Notes: generated by a model from the letters alone, not told the origin. Numbered from the stretch's first letter, positions 1 through 9,500 are shown. The stretch is 64,000 nucleotides of DNA from Bradyrhizobium prioriisuperbiae (GCF_032397745.1 NZ_CP135921.1:5630501-5694500); one strand, 5' to 3'. Translations and numbers: made by a program.

Positions 1-423
1 TCCTGCGAAGCCCGCGATCGCGCGGTCTAGGTCCGGCAGCAGCGCATCGATGGCGGCGCGCAGTTGCAGCATGGTCGCGGTGTCGATCACGTCCTGGCTG
101 GTGGCGCCCCAATGCACATAACGCGCGGCCTCGGCATCGGCTTTGCCGACCGCCGCGGTCAGCGCCTTGACCAGCGGGATGGCGAGATTGCCGGCGCGGT
201 TTGCCGCCTGAGCCAGCGCTGCGATATCGAATCGCTCGGCCTTGCAGGCGTCAGAGATCGGCGCCACGGCGGCTGCGGGAACGACTCCGACGGCGGCCTC
301 CGCGCGCGCCAGCGCGCTCTCGAAGTCGAGCATGTGCTGCAGATAGGCTGCGTCGTCGCAGGCTGCCCGCATGGCGGAGCTCGACAGCAGTGGCGCGAGC
401 AGAGGAGACAGGGAGGTGCTCAT
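1..423 (-). CDS. pcaB: 3-carboxy-cis,cis-muconate cycloisomerase, N-terminal part (runs off the window)
   Basis: The minus strand is open from an ATG at 423 to the window edge, 141 codons. The protein starts MSTSLSPLLAPLLSSSAMRA and carries a helix of the type YLQHMLDFESALARAEA and the motif HWGATSQDVIDTA. These are the N-terminal hallmarks of the fumarase/aspartase superfamily branch that contains PcaB. PcaB lactonises 3-carboxy-cis,cis-muconate in the protocatechuate branch of the beta-ketoadipate pathway, in the cytoplasm. The signature loop and the C-terminus lie outside the window, so activity cannot be judged. It diverges from the cox cluster across a 176-bp intergenic stretch. Family assignment is recognition of motifs; adenylosuccinate lyase is the main alternative and fits less well. 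Confidence 0.85.
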   Translation of the reverse strand, partial: MSTSLSPLLAPLLSSSAMRAACDDAAYLQHMLDFESALARAEAAVGVVPAAAVAPISDACKAERFDIAALAQAANRAGNLAIPLVKALTAAVGKADAEAARYVHWGATSQDVIDTATMLQLRAAIDALLPDLDRAIAGFAG

Positions 424-599
424 GATGCGGGCGACCCTAAGCATTTCCCGATGCCGTGAAAAGCGGCTTGCCGCCCATTATCATGCGGTCTTGATCATGG
501 GGGGCTGGCCAGTGGTGGGTGCTGACTTTTTCCCTGAGCGGTGTTTCATTTGCGGGCGAAGGTCGTTATTGAGGACAGTTCGGAACGGGAGTCGGTACA

Positions 600-1052
600 A
601 TGGCAATGACAATGAATGGGGAGGTCCAACTCCCTGCGTCGCGGGAAGTCGTCTGGGCCAAGCTCAACGACCCCGAGGTTCTGAAGGCCTGCATTCCCGG
701 CTGTGAAGAGCTGGAAAGGTCTGCGGAGAACGAGTTTCGTGCCACTGCCAAAATGAAGGTCGGCCCGGTGTCGGCCCGCTTCAAGGGGCGTGTGACGCTC
801 AGCGATTTCGATCCGCCCACCAGCTACAAGATCTCGGGCGAGGGCGAGGGCGGCGTGGCCGGTTTCGCCAAGGGCGGCGCCACCGTCAATCTGCAGGACA
901 AGGATGGTGGCACCCTGCTGGTTTACAATGTGGATGCCCAGATCGGCGGCAAGCTGGCCCAGCTCGGGCAGCGCCTGATCAACGGATCGGCCAAGAAGCT
1001 AGCGGACGAATTTTTCACCAAATTCGCCGATGCGGTGAAGGCATCAGCCTAA
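600..1052 (+). CDS. coxG: CoxG-family SRPBCC protein (carbon monoxide dehydrogenase subunit G)
   Basis: This 150-residue protein begins MAMTMNGEVQLPASREVVWA and contains the SRPBCC-fold CoxG pattern: a WAKLNDPEVLKACIPGCEEL segment, an FKGRVTLSDFDPP strand and a G-rich GEGEGGVAGFAKGGA stretch. CoxG proteins are linked to CO dehydrogenase and related molybdenum hydroxylases and are thought to help anchor or electronically couple the enzyme at the membrane. This copy lacks an obvious C-terminal membrane tail, so it is the short form. It lies 246 bp upstream of coxS on the same strand. That gap (1053-1298) holds no credible gene, so coxS may have its own promoter. Family call is firm; the exact role is inferred. 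Confidence 0.85.
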   Translation: MAMTMNGEVQLPASREVVWAKLNDPEVLKACIPGCEELERSAENEFRATAKMKVGPVSARFKGRVTLSDFDPPTSYKISGEGEGGVAGFAKGGATVNLQDKDGGTLLVYNVDAQIGGKLAQLGQRLINGSAKKLADEFFTKFADAVKASA

Positions 1053-1298
1053 AGGCGGTTGTACTTTGAGTCGGCTGCATCCGGCGTCCAGGCTCCAATT
1101 CTTGGGGGCGAGTCGTCGTCGAGTTGACACATCCGGTGCCTGAGAAATTCAAAAACAGCATGGCTCTCAGGCCCTTGAGCCGGTTGCCGATCCGGCTTCG
1201 GCGACCTATGATATTAGAACGATTTTAGAAGACGCCTGCTTGGGGGACGCCCTTGCGGGCCGTGACGCCGTGCAATGCGGTGTTGAGGAGAACTGCTG

Positions 1299-1772
<474 letters not shown>

Positions 1773-1844
1773 GCAATGGCGAAGTAAACCCGATTTTTCC
1801 GACACCATCTGACGACGCGACATCGCGATCTCGAAGGATTGTTC

Positions 1845-2648
1845 ATGTACGAATTCAAATTCCACCGCCCGGCGACTGTGCGCCAAGCTGCGAACATTCT
1901 CGCCAAGAACGAGGACTCCAAGCTGGTGGCGGGCGGTCACACCCTGATCCCGGTGATGAAGCAGCGGCTCGCAAGCCCGCCGCATCTGGTCGACCTGTCG
2001 AAGGTGGACAATCTTGTCGGCATCGAAATGAAGGGCCGCTCGCTCTCGATCGGCGCCATGACCACCCACGCCGAAGTCGCCAACTCCCCTGTTGTCGGCG
2101 AAGCCATCCCGGCACTCGCTGAACTCGCCGGCTTGATCGGCGACCCGGCGGTGCGCCATCGCGGCACCATCGGCGGCTCGCTCGCCAACAACGATCCGAC
2201 CGCGGATTATCCGGCGGCGTGTCTGGCGCTCGGTGCCACCATCGTCACCAACAAGCGCCGCCTCAAGGCGGAAGAGTTCTTCCAGGGCTTGTTCACGACG
2301 TCGCTGGAAGGCGACGAGATCATCACCCGCGTGCTGTTCCCACTGGCGAAGAAGGCCGCTTATATCAAGTTTCGCAACCAGGCGTCGCGTTATGCCCTGG
2401 TCGGCGTGTTTGTCGCACGGCGTCCCTCGGAAGTGCGGGTCGCCGTCACCGGCGCCGGCGGCGATGGTGTGTTCCGCGTCACCGCCTTCGAAGAGGCGCT
2501 GCAGAAGCGCTTTGCCGCGAAGGCGCTGGACGGGCTGACGGTGCCGGCCGACGGCCTCAACAGCGACATCCACGGCAGTGCGGAGTATCGTGCGCACCTG
2601 ATCGGCGTGCTCGCGCGCCGCGCCGTCGATGCGGCGAACGCCAAATAA
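1845..2648 (+). CDS. coxM: CO-dehydrogenase-type medium subunit, FAD-binding
   Basis: This is a 267-residue FAD-binding PCMH-type subunit. The N-terminal motif LVAGGHTLIPVMKQRLA and the second motif HRGTIGGSLANNDPTADYPA are the two flavin-contacting loops of the CoxM/CutM family. The C-terminal CO dehydrogenase flavoprotein domain follows. I chose ATG 1845, with GAAGGA at 1833-1838, over the TTG two codons upstream. It would take electrons from CoxS and pass them to quinones. It sits in an apparent operon with coxS upstream and coxD 53 bp downstream. The missing CoxL means this pair must partner with a large subunit encoded elsewhere, or be non-functional. Confidence 0.92.
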   Translation: MYEFKFHRPATVRQAANILAKNEDSKLVAGGHTLIPVMKQRLASPPHLVDLSKVDNLVGIEMKGRSLSIGAMTTHAEVANSPVVGEAIPALAELAGLIGDPAVRHRGTIGGSLANNDPTADYPAACLALGATIVTNKRRLKAEEFFQGLFTTSLEGDEIITRVLFPLAKKAAYIKFRNQASRYALVGVFVARRPSEVRVAVTGAGGDGVFRVTAFEEALQKRFAAKALDGLTVPADGLNSDIHGSAEYRAHLIGVLARRAVDAANAK

Positions 2649-2701
2649 ACTGCCAAGTAATTGAGCAAAGCGCCAGGCAAGATGGCGGATCTGGAGTTGC
2701 G

Positions 2702-3619
2702 ATGAATGCGCCGTCGGCACTGCCCGGTTCAGTCGATGCCACGCTTGCGCTGCTGACCAAGCAGGGCTATCTCGCCGAACGTGCGCTCGCGACGGTGACC
2801 TTTCTGTCGCTGCGCATGGGCCGGCCGCTGTTCCTCGAAGGTGAGGCCGGCGTCGGCAAGACCGAGATCGCCAAGGCGTTGTCCGCGGCGCTGGGGCGGT
2901 CGTTGATCCGGCTGCAGTGTTACGAGGGCCTCGACGTCGCGTCTGCCGTCTATGAGTGGAACAGCGCCGCGCAGATGATCGCGATCCGGCTGGCGGAAGC
3001 CACCGGCGACACCGATCGCGAGCGGCTGTCGCACGACATCTTCGCCGAACAATACATGATCAAGCGCCCGCTGCTGCGTGCGCTGGAGCCCGATGCCGCC
3101 GGGCCGCCGGTGCTCTTGATCGACGAGCTCGATCGCGCCGACGAAGCCTTCGAAGCCTATCTGCTGGAAATCCTCAGCGACTTCCAGGTCACGATCCCGG
3201 AGTTCGGCACCGTGCGCGCGGCGCAGCCGCCGATCGTGATCCTGACCTCGAACCGCACCCGTGAAATCCACGACGCGCTGAAGCGCCGCTGCCTCTATCA
3301 CTGGGTCGACTATCCCTCGGCCGAGCGCGAACTGGCGATCGTCAAGTCGCGCGTGCCCGGCATATCCGCAAAACTGTCCGAACAGGTGGTGGGCTTCGTG
3401 CAGGCGCTGCGCGACCAGGATTTGTTCAAGGTGCCCGGCGTGGCCGAAACCATCGACTGGGCGACCGCACTGACGCAGCTCGATGCGCGCACGCTGACGC
3501 CGCAAGTGGTCGGCGACACGCTGGGCGCGCTGCTGAAGTACCAGGACGACATCGCGCGCATGCAGGGCGACACCCTGCAGAAGACCATCAAGGAAGCCGT
3601 CGGCGATCAGGCCTCCTGA
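2702..3619 (+). CDS. coxD: MoxR-type AAA+ ATPase, CoxD-like
   Basis: This 305-residue AAA+ protein has a Walker A motif GEAGVGKT at residues 47-54, a Walker B motif VLLIDELDR near residue 138 and an SNRTREIHDALKRRC sensor/arginine-finger segment. CoxD is a membrane-associated chaperone needed to insert the sulfur-bridged copper into the MoCu centre of CO dehydrogenase, and it works together with a VWA protein, CoxE. The frame stays open far upstream, but ATG 2702 with a GGAG at 2693 gives the family's usual length and avoids overlap with coxM. coxE follows 33 bp later, forming the usual MoxR-VWA pair. Confidence 0.9.
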   Translation: MNAPSALPGSVDATLALLTKQGYLAERALATVTFLSLRMGRPLFLEGEAGVGKTEIAKALSAALGRSLIRLQCYEGLDVASAVYEWNSAAQMIAIRLAEATGDTDRERLSHDIFAEQYMIKRPLLRALEPDAAGPPVLLIDELDRADEAFEAYLLEILSDFQVTIPEFGTVRAAQPPIVILTSNRTREIHDALKRRCLYHWVDYPSAERELAIVKSRVPGISAKLSEQVVGFVQALRDQDLFKVPGVAETIDWATALTQLDARTLTPQVVGDTLGALLKYQDDIARMQGDTLQKTIKEAVGDQAS

Positions 3620-3652
3620 CCGCGGCGGATTGTACGGCAGACCGGGATCACC

Positions 3653-4846
3653 ATGCCCGACAGCACCACAGCGAAGGGACAGATTGCCGACAACATCGTC
3701 GGCTTCGCGCGTGCGTTGCGCGCCGCCGGCCTTCCGGTCGGGCCGGGCGCGGTGATCGATGCGGTCAGTGCGCTGCGCCTGATCGACATCGGCAACCGCA
3801 GGGATGTCTTCGCCACCCTGCAGTCGGTGTTTGTGACCCGGCACGAGCACATGCTGATCTTCGCCCAGGCATTCGATCTGTTTTTTCGGATCGACGACGA
3901 CTGGCAGCACATGCTGGATTCGGTGCCGCTGCCGGACCAGGCCAGGAAGCCGCCACCGCCGGCCGCGCGCCGGGTGCAGGAAGCGCTGTCGCAGCGCGAG
4001 ACCATGCAGTCGAAGGACAGCGTCGAGCAGGACGTGCAGCTCTCGGTGTCCGACCAGGAGGTGCTGCAGAAAAAGGATTTTGCGCAGATGAGCGCGGCGG
4101 AGATCGCCGAGGTGAGCCGCGCCATCGCCAGGATGCAGCTGCCGCAGGCCGAGCTGCGCACCCGCCGTTTCCTGCCGGACGCCAAGGGGCAGCGTCTCGA
4201 TCTGCGCCGCACCCTGCGCGGCAGCCTGCGCACCGGCGGCGACATCGTGAAGCTGCATAGATTAGGCCGCATCGACAAGCCCGCGCCGATCGTGGCGCTG
4301 CTCGATATCTCGGGCTCGATGAGCGACTACACGCGGCTGTTCCTGCAGTTCCTGCATGCGGTCACCGACGCGCGCAAACGCGTCTCGGTGTTCCTGTTCG
4401 GCACCCGGCTGACCAATGTGACCCGCAGCCTGCGGGCGCGCGATCCGGACGAGGCGCTGGCCGCCTGTACGGCCGCGGTCGAAGACTGGTCCGGCGGCAC
4501 CCGCATCGCCACTTCGCTGCACAGCTTCAACAAGCTGTGGGGCAGGCGTGTGCTGTCCCAGGGCGCGATCGTGCTGTTGATTTCCGACGGCCTGGAGCGC
4601 GAGGTCGATGAGCGCCTGACCTTCGAAATGGACCGGCTGCATCGGTCCTGCCGGCGGCTGATCTGGCTCAATCCGCTGCTGCGTTATGAGGGTTTCCAGG
4701 CCAAGGCGCAGGGCATCAAATTGATGTTGCCCCATGTTGACGAATTCCGTCCGGTGCACAATCTAAAGTCGATCGAAGGGCTGATATCGGCGCTCTCCGC
4801 GCCCACCGAAAAGGGCCACCGGTTCTCGCCGAAATCCGCAGCTTGA
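3653..4846 (+). CDS. coxE: VWA-domain protein, CoxE-like
   Basis: This is a 397-residue cytoplasmic protein. The N-terminal half is a helical CoxE domain. The C-terminal half is a von Willebrand factor A domain with a MIDAS motif DISGSMSDY at about residue 218, a conserved GGTRIATSL stretch and LLISDGLE. CoxE-type proteins pair with MoxR ATPases (CoxD here) as metallochaperones for molybdenum hydroxylases. The stop codon is followed by a short gap to the first xdhC-like gene, whose ribosome site overlaps the coxE end. No signal peptide or membrane helix is visible. Assignment rests on the motif plus the neighbouring coxD. Confidence 0.9.
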   Translation: MPDSTTAKGQIADNIVGFARALRAAGLPVGPGAVIDAVSALRLIDIGNRRDVFATLQSVFVTRHEHMLIFAQAFDLFFRIDDDWQHMLDSVPLPDQARKPPPPAARRVQEALSQRETMQSKDSVEQDVQLSVSDQEVLQKKDFAQMSAAEIAEVSRAIARMQLPQAELRTRRFLPDAKGQRLDLRRTLRGSLRTGGDIVKLHRLGRIDKPAPIVALLDISGSMSDYTRLFLQFLHAVTDARKRVSVFLFGTRLTNVTRSLRARDPDEALAACTAAVEDWSGGTRIATSLHSFNKLWGRRVLSQGAIVLLISDGLEREVDERLTFEMDRLHRSCRRLIWLNPLLRYEGFQAKAQGIKLMLPHVDEFRPVHNLKSIEGLISALSAPTEKGHRFSPKSAA

Positions 4847-4857
4847 GGGATCCCACC

Positions 4858-5181
4858 ATGCTCAATCGCGATGACGACATCCTGAAGACCGCCGAGGCCT
4901 GGAAGAAGGCCGGCCATGGCGTGGCGCTGGCCACCGTGATGGAGACCTGGGGCTCGGCGCCGCGGCCGACCGGATCGCATCTGGTGATCAATGACGAGGG
5001 CACCTTCCAGGGCTCGGTGTCGGGCGGCTGTGTCGAGGGCGCCGTGGTCACCGAGGCACTGGATGTGATTTCCAGCGGCGAGCCGAAAATGCTGGAATTC
5101 GGTGTGGCCGACGAGACCGCCTGGAATGTCGGCCTGTCCTGCGGCGGCACCATCCGCGTGTTCGTTGAAAAGGTCGGTTAG
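4858..5181 (+). CDS. XdhC/CoxF family protein, N-terminal half as a separate gene
   Basis: This 107-residue protein has the XdhC_CoxI N-terminal domain signature ALATVMETWGSAPRP, followed by GSVSGGCVEGAV and the SCGGTIRVFVE end. XdhC-type proteins bind molybdenum cofactor, promote its sulfuration and hand it to the apoenzyme. Here the family's two halves are encoded by two adjacent genes, the second beginning 2 bp after this stop. The start ATG 4858 has GAGGGA at 4846-4851; an earlier TTG overlapping the coxE stop is possible but less likely. The cysteines in SGGC and SCGG are the family's likely functional residues. Confidence 0.85.
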   Translation: MLNRDDDILKTAEAWKKAGHGVALATVMETWGSAPRPTGSHLVINDEGTFQGSVSGGCVEGAVVTEALDVISSGEPKMLEFGVADETAWNVGLSCGGTIRVFVEKVG

Positions 5182-5183
5182 CC

Positions 5184-5891
5184 GTGAAACAGGAAACGCT
5201 CACCGAGTTGAACTCCGAGCGTGCCGCGCGCCGGCCGGTCATCGTGGTCACCGACATTGCCGGCGGTGCGCAACGGCTGGTGAAAGCCGCCGACTTCGCC
5301 GCCGACCCCCTGCATGCCGAACTCGACAAGCATCTGCGCATGAACAAGAGCGCGATGATCGAGGTCGACGGCAAGAAGTTCTTTCTCACCGTCCACGCCC
5401 CGGTGGCACGGCTTTTGATCACCGGCGCGGTACATATCAGCCAGGCCTTAGCGCCGCTGGCGACGTCGCTCGACTACGACGTGACCGTGGTTGATCCGCG
5501 CACGGCGTTCGCCTCGCCGGAGCGCTTTCCCAACATTCCGCTGATCGCGGAATGGCCCGATACCGCGCTGCCGCCGCTCAATGTCGACCGCTACACGGCC
5601 TTTGTCGCGCTGACCCACGACCCCAAGATCGACGATCCGGCGCTGCTCCATGCGTTGTCGCGTGAGTGCTTCTATATCGGCGCGCTCGGGTCGCGAAAGA
5701 CCCACGCCAAGCGGCTGGAACGGCTGAAGGCGCAGGGGGCGAAGGAAGCCGACCTCGCGCGCATCCATGCGCCGATCGGGCTGAACATCGGTGCGATCTC
5801 GCCGGCTGAAATCGCGGTTGCGATCATGGCCGAAATTACCGCGGAATTGCGTCTGCCGAAGGTGCAGGCTGTCAAAGAGAACGCGGCATGA
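5184..5891 (+). CDS. XdhC/CoxF family protein, C-terminal Rossmann half
   Basis: This 235-residue protein corresponds to the C-terminal Rossmann domain of XdhC. It has LLITGAVHISQAL (a GxxxxxxxL nucleotide-binding turn), the acidic strand end VVDPRTAFASPERFP, and FYIGALGSRKTHAKR, all conserved in the family. It starts at GTG 5184, two bases after the preceding half, and its stop overlaps the next gene by four bases, so the three genes are translationally coupled. The likely role is delivery of sulfurated molybdenum cofactor to the hydroxylase. The residue following LLITG is alanine in place of the more usual glycine, a small deviation. Confidence 0.87.
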   Translation: MKQETLTELNSERAARRPVIVVTDIAGGAQRLVKAADFAADPLHAELDKHLRMNKSAMIEVDGKKFFLTVHAPVARLLITGAVHISQALAPLATSLDYDVTVVDPRTAFASPERFPNIPLIAEWPDTALPPLNVDRYTAFVALTHDPKIDDPALLHALSRECFYIGALGSRKTHAKRLERLKAQGAKEADLARIHAPIGLNIGAISPAEIAVAIMAEITAELRLPKVQAVKENAA

Positions 5892-7492
5892 AATTCGGTC
5901 CCGTCGCGCCGGCTGATGCAATTGGCGGCGTGACCGTTCATACCATTCGCAAGGGTCCGTTGGTGCTGAAAAAAGGCACCACGGTCGGCACGGACGAAGT
6001 GGACGCATTGATCCGCGCCGGTGTCTCCGAGATCGTGGTGGCGCGGCTCGAGCCCGGCGACGTGTCCGAAGATGTTGCCGCCGCCAGCATTGCCAGCGCT
6101 GTCGCCGGCAGCGGCGTGACGGTGGAGCGCGCCGTCACCGGCCGCGCCAATCTCTTCGCCGCCGAGGCCGGTGTGCTGGTGGTGAACCGCGAGGCGGTCA
6201 ACCGCATCAACCTGGTCGACGAAGCCATTACGCTCGCGACGCTGCCGGCGTTCAAGGCGGTGGTTGCCGGTGAGATGATCGGCACGGTGAAGCTGATTCC
6301 GTTCGGCGTCGCCGGGGAGTTGCGCGATGCCGCTGTTACCGCCGTCGCACCGGATACGCTGAGGGTCGTGCCCTATACGGTCAAACGCGTCGGCGTGGTC
6401 TCGACGATGCTGCCGGGCCTCGCGCCGAAGGTCATTGAAAAAACCCTGCGGGTCACGGCCGAGCGGCTCGCGCCTGCCGGTGCCGCAATCATCGCCGAAC
6501 GTCGTGTCGCGCATGACGAGGACAAGCTCGCGGCCGCGATCCGCGAACTGCTCGGTCTCGGTGCCGAGCTCGTCATCGTGTTCGGGGCGTCGGCGATCGC
6601 CGATCGCCGCGACGTGATCCCGGCGGCGATCGAGCACATCGGTGGCAAGATCGAGCATTTCGGCATGCCGGTCGATCCCGGCAACCTGATGCTGATCGGA
6701 AGCGCCGGCAATGTACCTGTGCTGGGTGCGCCGGGTTGCGCGCGCTCGCCGACCGAAAACGGCTTTGACTGGATCCTGATGCGGCTGCTGGCCGGCCTGA
6801 AGGTGTCGCGCGCCGACATCACCGCGCTCGGGGTCGGGGGTCTGTTGATGGAAATCGTCACCCGCCCGCAGCCGCGCGTGCCGGCCGGCACCGACGGCAA
6901 CCGCAATGTCGCTGGCATCGTGCTTGCCGCGGGGCGCTCCACCCGGATGGGCGGGCCGAACAAGCTGCTCGCCGATCTCAACGGCAAAAAGCTGGTGCGC
7001 ATCGTGGCTGAGCAGGCGCTGGCCTCGAAAGCCACCTCGGTGGTGGTCGTCACCGGCCATCAGGCCGAGCAGGTCCGCCACGCGCTGGACGGGCTCAAGG
7101 TCAGCTTCGTGCACAATCCCCAGTTCGCCGAGGGCCTGGCGACATCGGTGAAAACCGGAATCGGTGCGGTGCCTGCCGAGGCCGACGGGGCCGTGGTCTG
7201 CCTCGGCGACATGCCGCTGATCGACGCCGCCCTGATCGACCGCCTGATCGAGGCCTTCGCGCCCGACCGCGGCGCGCTGATTGCCATGCCGGTTTGCGAT
7301 GGCCGCCGCGGCAATCCGGTGCTGTGGTCGCGCCGCTTCTTCGGCGAACTGATGACGCTGGATGGCGATATCGGCGCGCGCCACCTGATCGCCAAGCACG
7401 GCGAGGCCGTCGCCGAGGTCCCGGTCGAGGGTAAAAGCGCCTTCCTCGATATCGATACGCCGGATGCCCTCGAGGACGCGCGCCGCGGTTAA
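5888..7492 (+). CDS. Molybdopterin-binding domain / MobA-like nucleotidyltransferase fusion
   Basis: This is a 534-residue two-domain protein. Residues 1-330 form a MoeA/CinA-like molybdopterin-binding region with LIVFGASAIADRRDVIPAA near residue 225 and a PVDPGNLMLIG stretch. Residues 340-534 form an NTP-transferase domain with LAAGRSTRMGGPNKLL and a VCLGDMPLID metal-binding motif, as in MocA/MobA. MocA-type enzymes add CMP to molybdopterin, giving the dinucleotide cofactor used by CO dehydrogenase and xanthine dehydrogenase family enzymes. The ATG overlaps the stop of the xdhC-like gene (ATGA). It is the last gene of the cox-type operon and supplies cofactor maturation. Confidence 0.88.
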   Translation: MKFGPVAPADAIGGVTVHTIRKGPLVLKKGTTVGTDEVDALIRAGVSEIVVARLEPGDVSEDVAAASIASAVAGSGVTVERAVTGRANLFAAEAGVLVVNREAVNRINLVDEAITLATLPAFKAVVAGEMIGTVKLIPFGVAGELRDAAVTAVAPDTLRVVPYTVKRVGVVSTMLPGLAPKVIEKTLRVTAERLAPAGAAIIAERRVAHDEDKLAAAIRELLGLGAELVIVFGASAIADRRDVIPAAIEHIGGKIEHFGMPVDPGNLMLIGSAGNVPVLGAPGCARSPTENGFDWILMRLLAGLKVSRADITALGVGGLLMEIVTRPQPRVPAGTDGNRNVAGIVLAAGRSTRMGGPNKLLADLNGKKLVRIVAEQALASKATSVVVVTGHQAEQVRHALDGLKVSFVHNPQFAEGLATSVKTGIGAVPAEADGAVVCLGDMPLIDAALIDRLIEAFAPDRGALIAMPVCDGRRGNPVLWSRRFFGELMTLDGDIGARHLIAKHGEAVAEVPVEGKSAFLDIDTPDALEDARRG

Positions 7493-7580
7493 CCGCGTTC
7501 GTTGGCGCTTTATTCACCAAGTTGAAACGACCCTGGAGCTAGAGTCCCCCCGTATTGGTGCCTCGGGGAGGGGATATCCC

Positions 7581-7991
7581 GTGTTGTCGTTGGGTCGGCT
7601 TTCGGCGGCTTTGCGTAGCCGCGCGCTTTTTGCATGTGTTTTGACCGTCGTTGCGATGGTCTCGGTGATTGGCCTGTCCATGTCATCGGCTTCGGCGGCC
7701 GGCGCCTTGGCGATCGGCAAATGCGGCGCCTATGGCCAGGCTTTCGATTATGCGAAGCCCGAAGCCGCGGTCGCCGCCGCCCGCAAGCAGTGCAAGGGCG
7801 AGTGCTCGACCGTCACCATGCGCCGCTCCTGCGTGGCGCTGTCCATCGACATGAAGAATCCCTGCGGCGCTTACGGCCAGGCCGTCGCCCCGCGGATCTC
7901 CAGCGCGCTGAATGCCGCGACCAAGTTCTGCTACCAGTATGGTGGCAAGGAATGCGTGATCCGGGCCTGGGCCTGCGACGCGCGGGGCTGA
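7581..7991 (+). CDS. Exported DUF4189 protein
   Basis: This 136-residue protein has an N-terminal hydrophobic signal-type segment (roughly residues 12-34, ending SASA-A). Two repeats of the form CGAYGQA...AA...C then follow, with eight cysteines in the mature part, typical of the DUF4189 family. Members are common in Bradyrhizobium and are presumed periplasmic; function is unknown. The start GTG 7581 follows a strong GGGAGGGGA ribosome site. Longer upstream starts in the same frame would overlap the end of the molybdopterin gene and destroy the signal peptide. It appears to be a single-gene unit. Confidence 0.8.
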   Translation: MLSLGRLSAALRSRALFACVLTVVAMVSVIGLSMSSASAAGALAIGKCGAYGQAFDYAKPEAAVAAARKQCKGECSTVTMRRSCVALSIDMKNPCGAYGQAVAPRISSALNAATKFCYQYGGKECVIRAWACDARG

Positions 7992-8243
7992 GTTGCCGGG
8001 CTGTTCAGGCCTGACCCGATCAGAATCCGATCGCATCAAGTTGCTCATTGCGGGGTATGTTGTCTCTGACGCCAGCTCAACGATCGGGAAGAGGCGCCTT
8101 AGAGTGATGCCTCGCGAGCATCGGACATTGCTCGGTTGCCGTTGTTGATTTCGACGCGAGCGGCTGTTCCGTCGGCTTGACATCGATATCGAGATATCTG
8201 TCAATTTACCGACGGACTTCGATCAGGGATTGAGTGATCGCGG

Positions 8244-8954
8244 ATGACCATGAAACGCCTTTCGGCTTGTGTCCTGCTGCTCCAGATCCTCTTGTTCGTT
8301 CTGGGAACGATCTATGTTCTAAAGAAATTGGGTGATGTTATTGGAGCCGGCGCCTGGTTTTTCGATTTAGGAAGGCCTGTTGCGGCTTTGGCGCCCTATT
8401 TAATTCTACCAGCCGGCATTATCATTTCATCTTTGCTCCACAGAAATGGAAAGTACCGCGCTTCAACTTTCTTTCCATTTGTTCTGCTGATCGTTGCCAC
8501 TGCGGTAGGCCAGCTCTATCTCAGAATCGTGCCGGACCCGATTTTAGATAACTTTGGATCGCGGCCTCTTCCATACTCGGGCTTTCTATTTCTGCCTTCG
8601 GAGGCGGTGCCGGCAGGTTTTCAAGAAGTTTCGCATAATTATACGAAATAAGAATACAGTATCAGATTCAGGAAAATGCTGAATGATGACCGAGTCGACT
8701 TGGACATCTTCGAAAGCCCAATAACACAATTCAGCTACGATCAATCCAAAGTGGTTCGAGAATTCGATTATCGAGGAATAACCGGTCGCGTGCATTCCTC
8801 GCCCAATGGCAAATGGGCAAAAAGCCAGCTGACTCTCGTTTGGCTCAATCCCCCCAGGCAGAGACTAACGATTAATCTCACGCAGCGTCTTGGCGATAGT
8901 TATTCGCCGGAAGATCTTATCGGGATACTTCAAAGCATGAAGGTCGCCCCATAA
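8244..8954 (+). pseudogene. Membrane protein with DUF4367-like C-terminus, interrupted by an in-frame TAA
   Basis: Two open segments share one frame. 8244-8651 (135 residues) has about four membrane helices and ends in SEAVPAGFQEVSHNYTK. After a TAA at 8649-8651 the frame continues as EYSIRFRKMLNDDRVDLDIF and runs to 8954 (SPEDLIGILQSMK). Read through the stop, the join resembles a DUF4367-type extracellular domain (a P-GF-x-x-x-S start, a beta-rich middle, and a final LxWxN...YSPEDLI element). One substitution in the TAA would restore a 236-residue protein. The alternative is two separate small genes, the second starting at ATG 8676. Base composition is visibly more AT-rich than the neighbours, suggesting acquisition. 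Confidence 0.6.
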
Positions 8955-9074
8955 CGCTGGGCGGTGTGGACATCTGCGAATTCGACGCCATGTGGCTCAG
9001 GATGCGAGATGAGTTTCCGGCAACCGTTCGATACTGATGCAACGCCCGGGCGCCGAGTGTCATCAGCGGGATTG

Positions 9075-9254
9075 TCAGCTGTCCGAATTCACATACGCCC
9101 AGACCCAGAGCCCGATGATGTTGGCGATGGGCACGAAGTAGAGCAGGGCCCAAAACGGGCTGCGGCCATCCCGCTTCAGGATCGCGGCGATGGGGAATGG
9201 GACCGTCAGAAAAACAAGAACGACGATCCAGTGAAAAATTGAAAAAGCACCCAT
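9075..9254 (-). CDS. Small inner-membrane protein (59 aa), unknown function
   Basis: This 59-residue protein starts MGAFSIFHWIVVLVFLTVPF and has two hydrophobic helices separated by a basic loop (ILKRDGRSP), then ends WVWAYVNSDS. The layout resembles the small superinfection-immunity/YqaE-like or PLD nuclease N-terminal membrane proteins, but I cannot place it in one. ATG 9254 is preferred because GAGG lies seven to ten bases upstream; the frame continues 28 codons further up with no membrane features. It stands alone between the broken DUF4367-like gene and the TetR operon. Confidence 0.6.
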   Translation of the reverse strand: MGAFSIFHWIVVLVFLTVPFPIAAILKRDGRSPFWALLYFVPIANIIGLWVWAYVNSDS

Positions 9255-9476
9255 GTCATCCTCATTGGCGGGCAAATAGTCAGCTGATGTCGATTGTCCC
9301 CGTTTCGTCCCGTACGAGACGGCGAGTTCTGTGGGCAACTCGCAGCAATCATTCTTATGGCGTTCCCATCCGCTGACAATGTCCCGCCAACGCCGCGGCT
9401 CAAATATTTCAAAGACAAATCAATGTTTTGGTGAGGCCCTGCGGCGGCTTGTCTCAGGTTCGGGTTTGCTCCTTGA

Positions 9477-9500
9477 TTATGACTGACCAGTCAGTCATAA
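9477..9500. promoter_or_regulatory. Perfect operator palindrome upstream of the TetR-ABC export operon
   Basis: TTATGACTGA-CCAG-TCAGTCATAA is a perfect 10-bp inverted repeat with a 4-bp centre, located 30 bp before the TetR start. Its core, TGACTGACCAGTCAGTCA, is typical of operators bound by TetR-family regulators that sit at the head of HlyD/ABC export operons. Autoregulation of the downstream genes is inferred from position. Confidence 0.75.

Noticed and set aside
2729..4258. 509-codon open frame on the minus strand opposite coxD/coxE
   Set aside because: Antisense shadow; the cox genes have clear Walker and MIDAS motifs on the plus strand.
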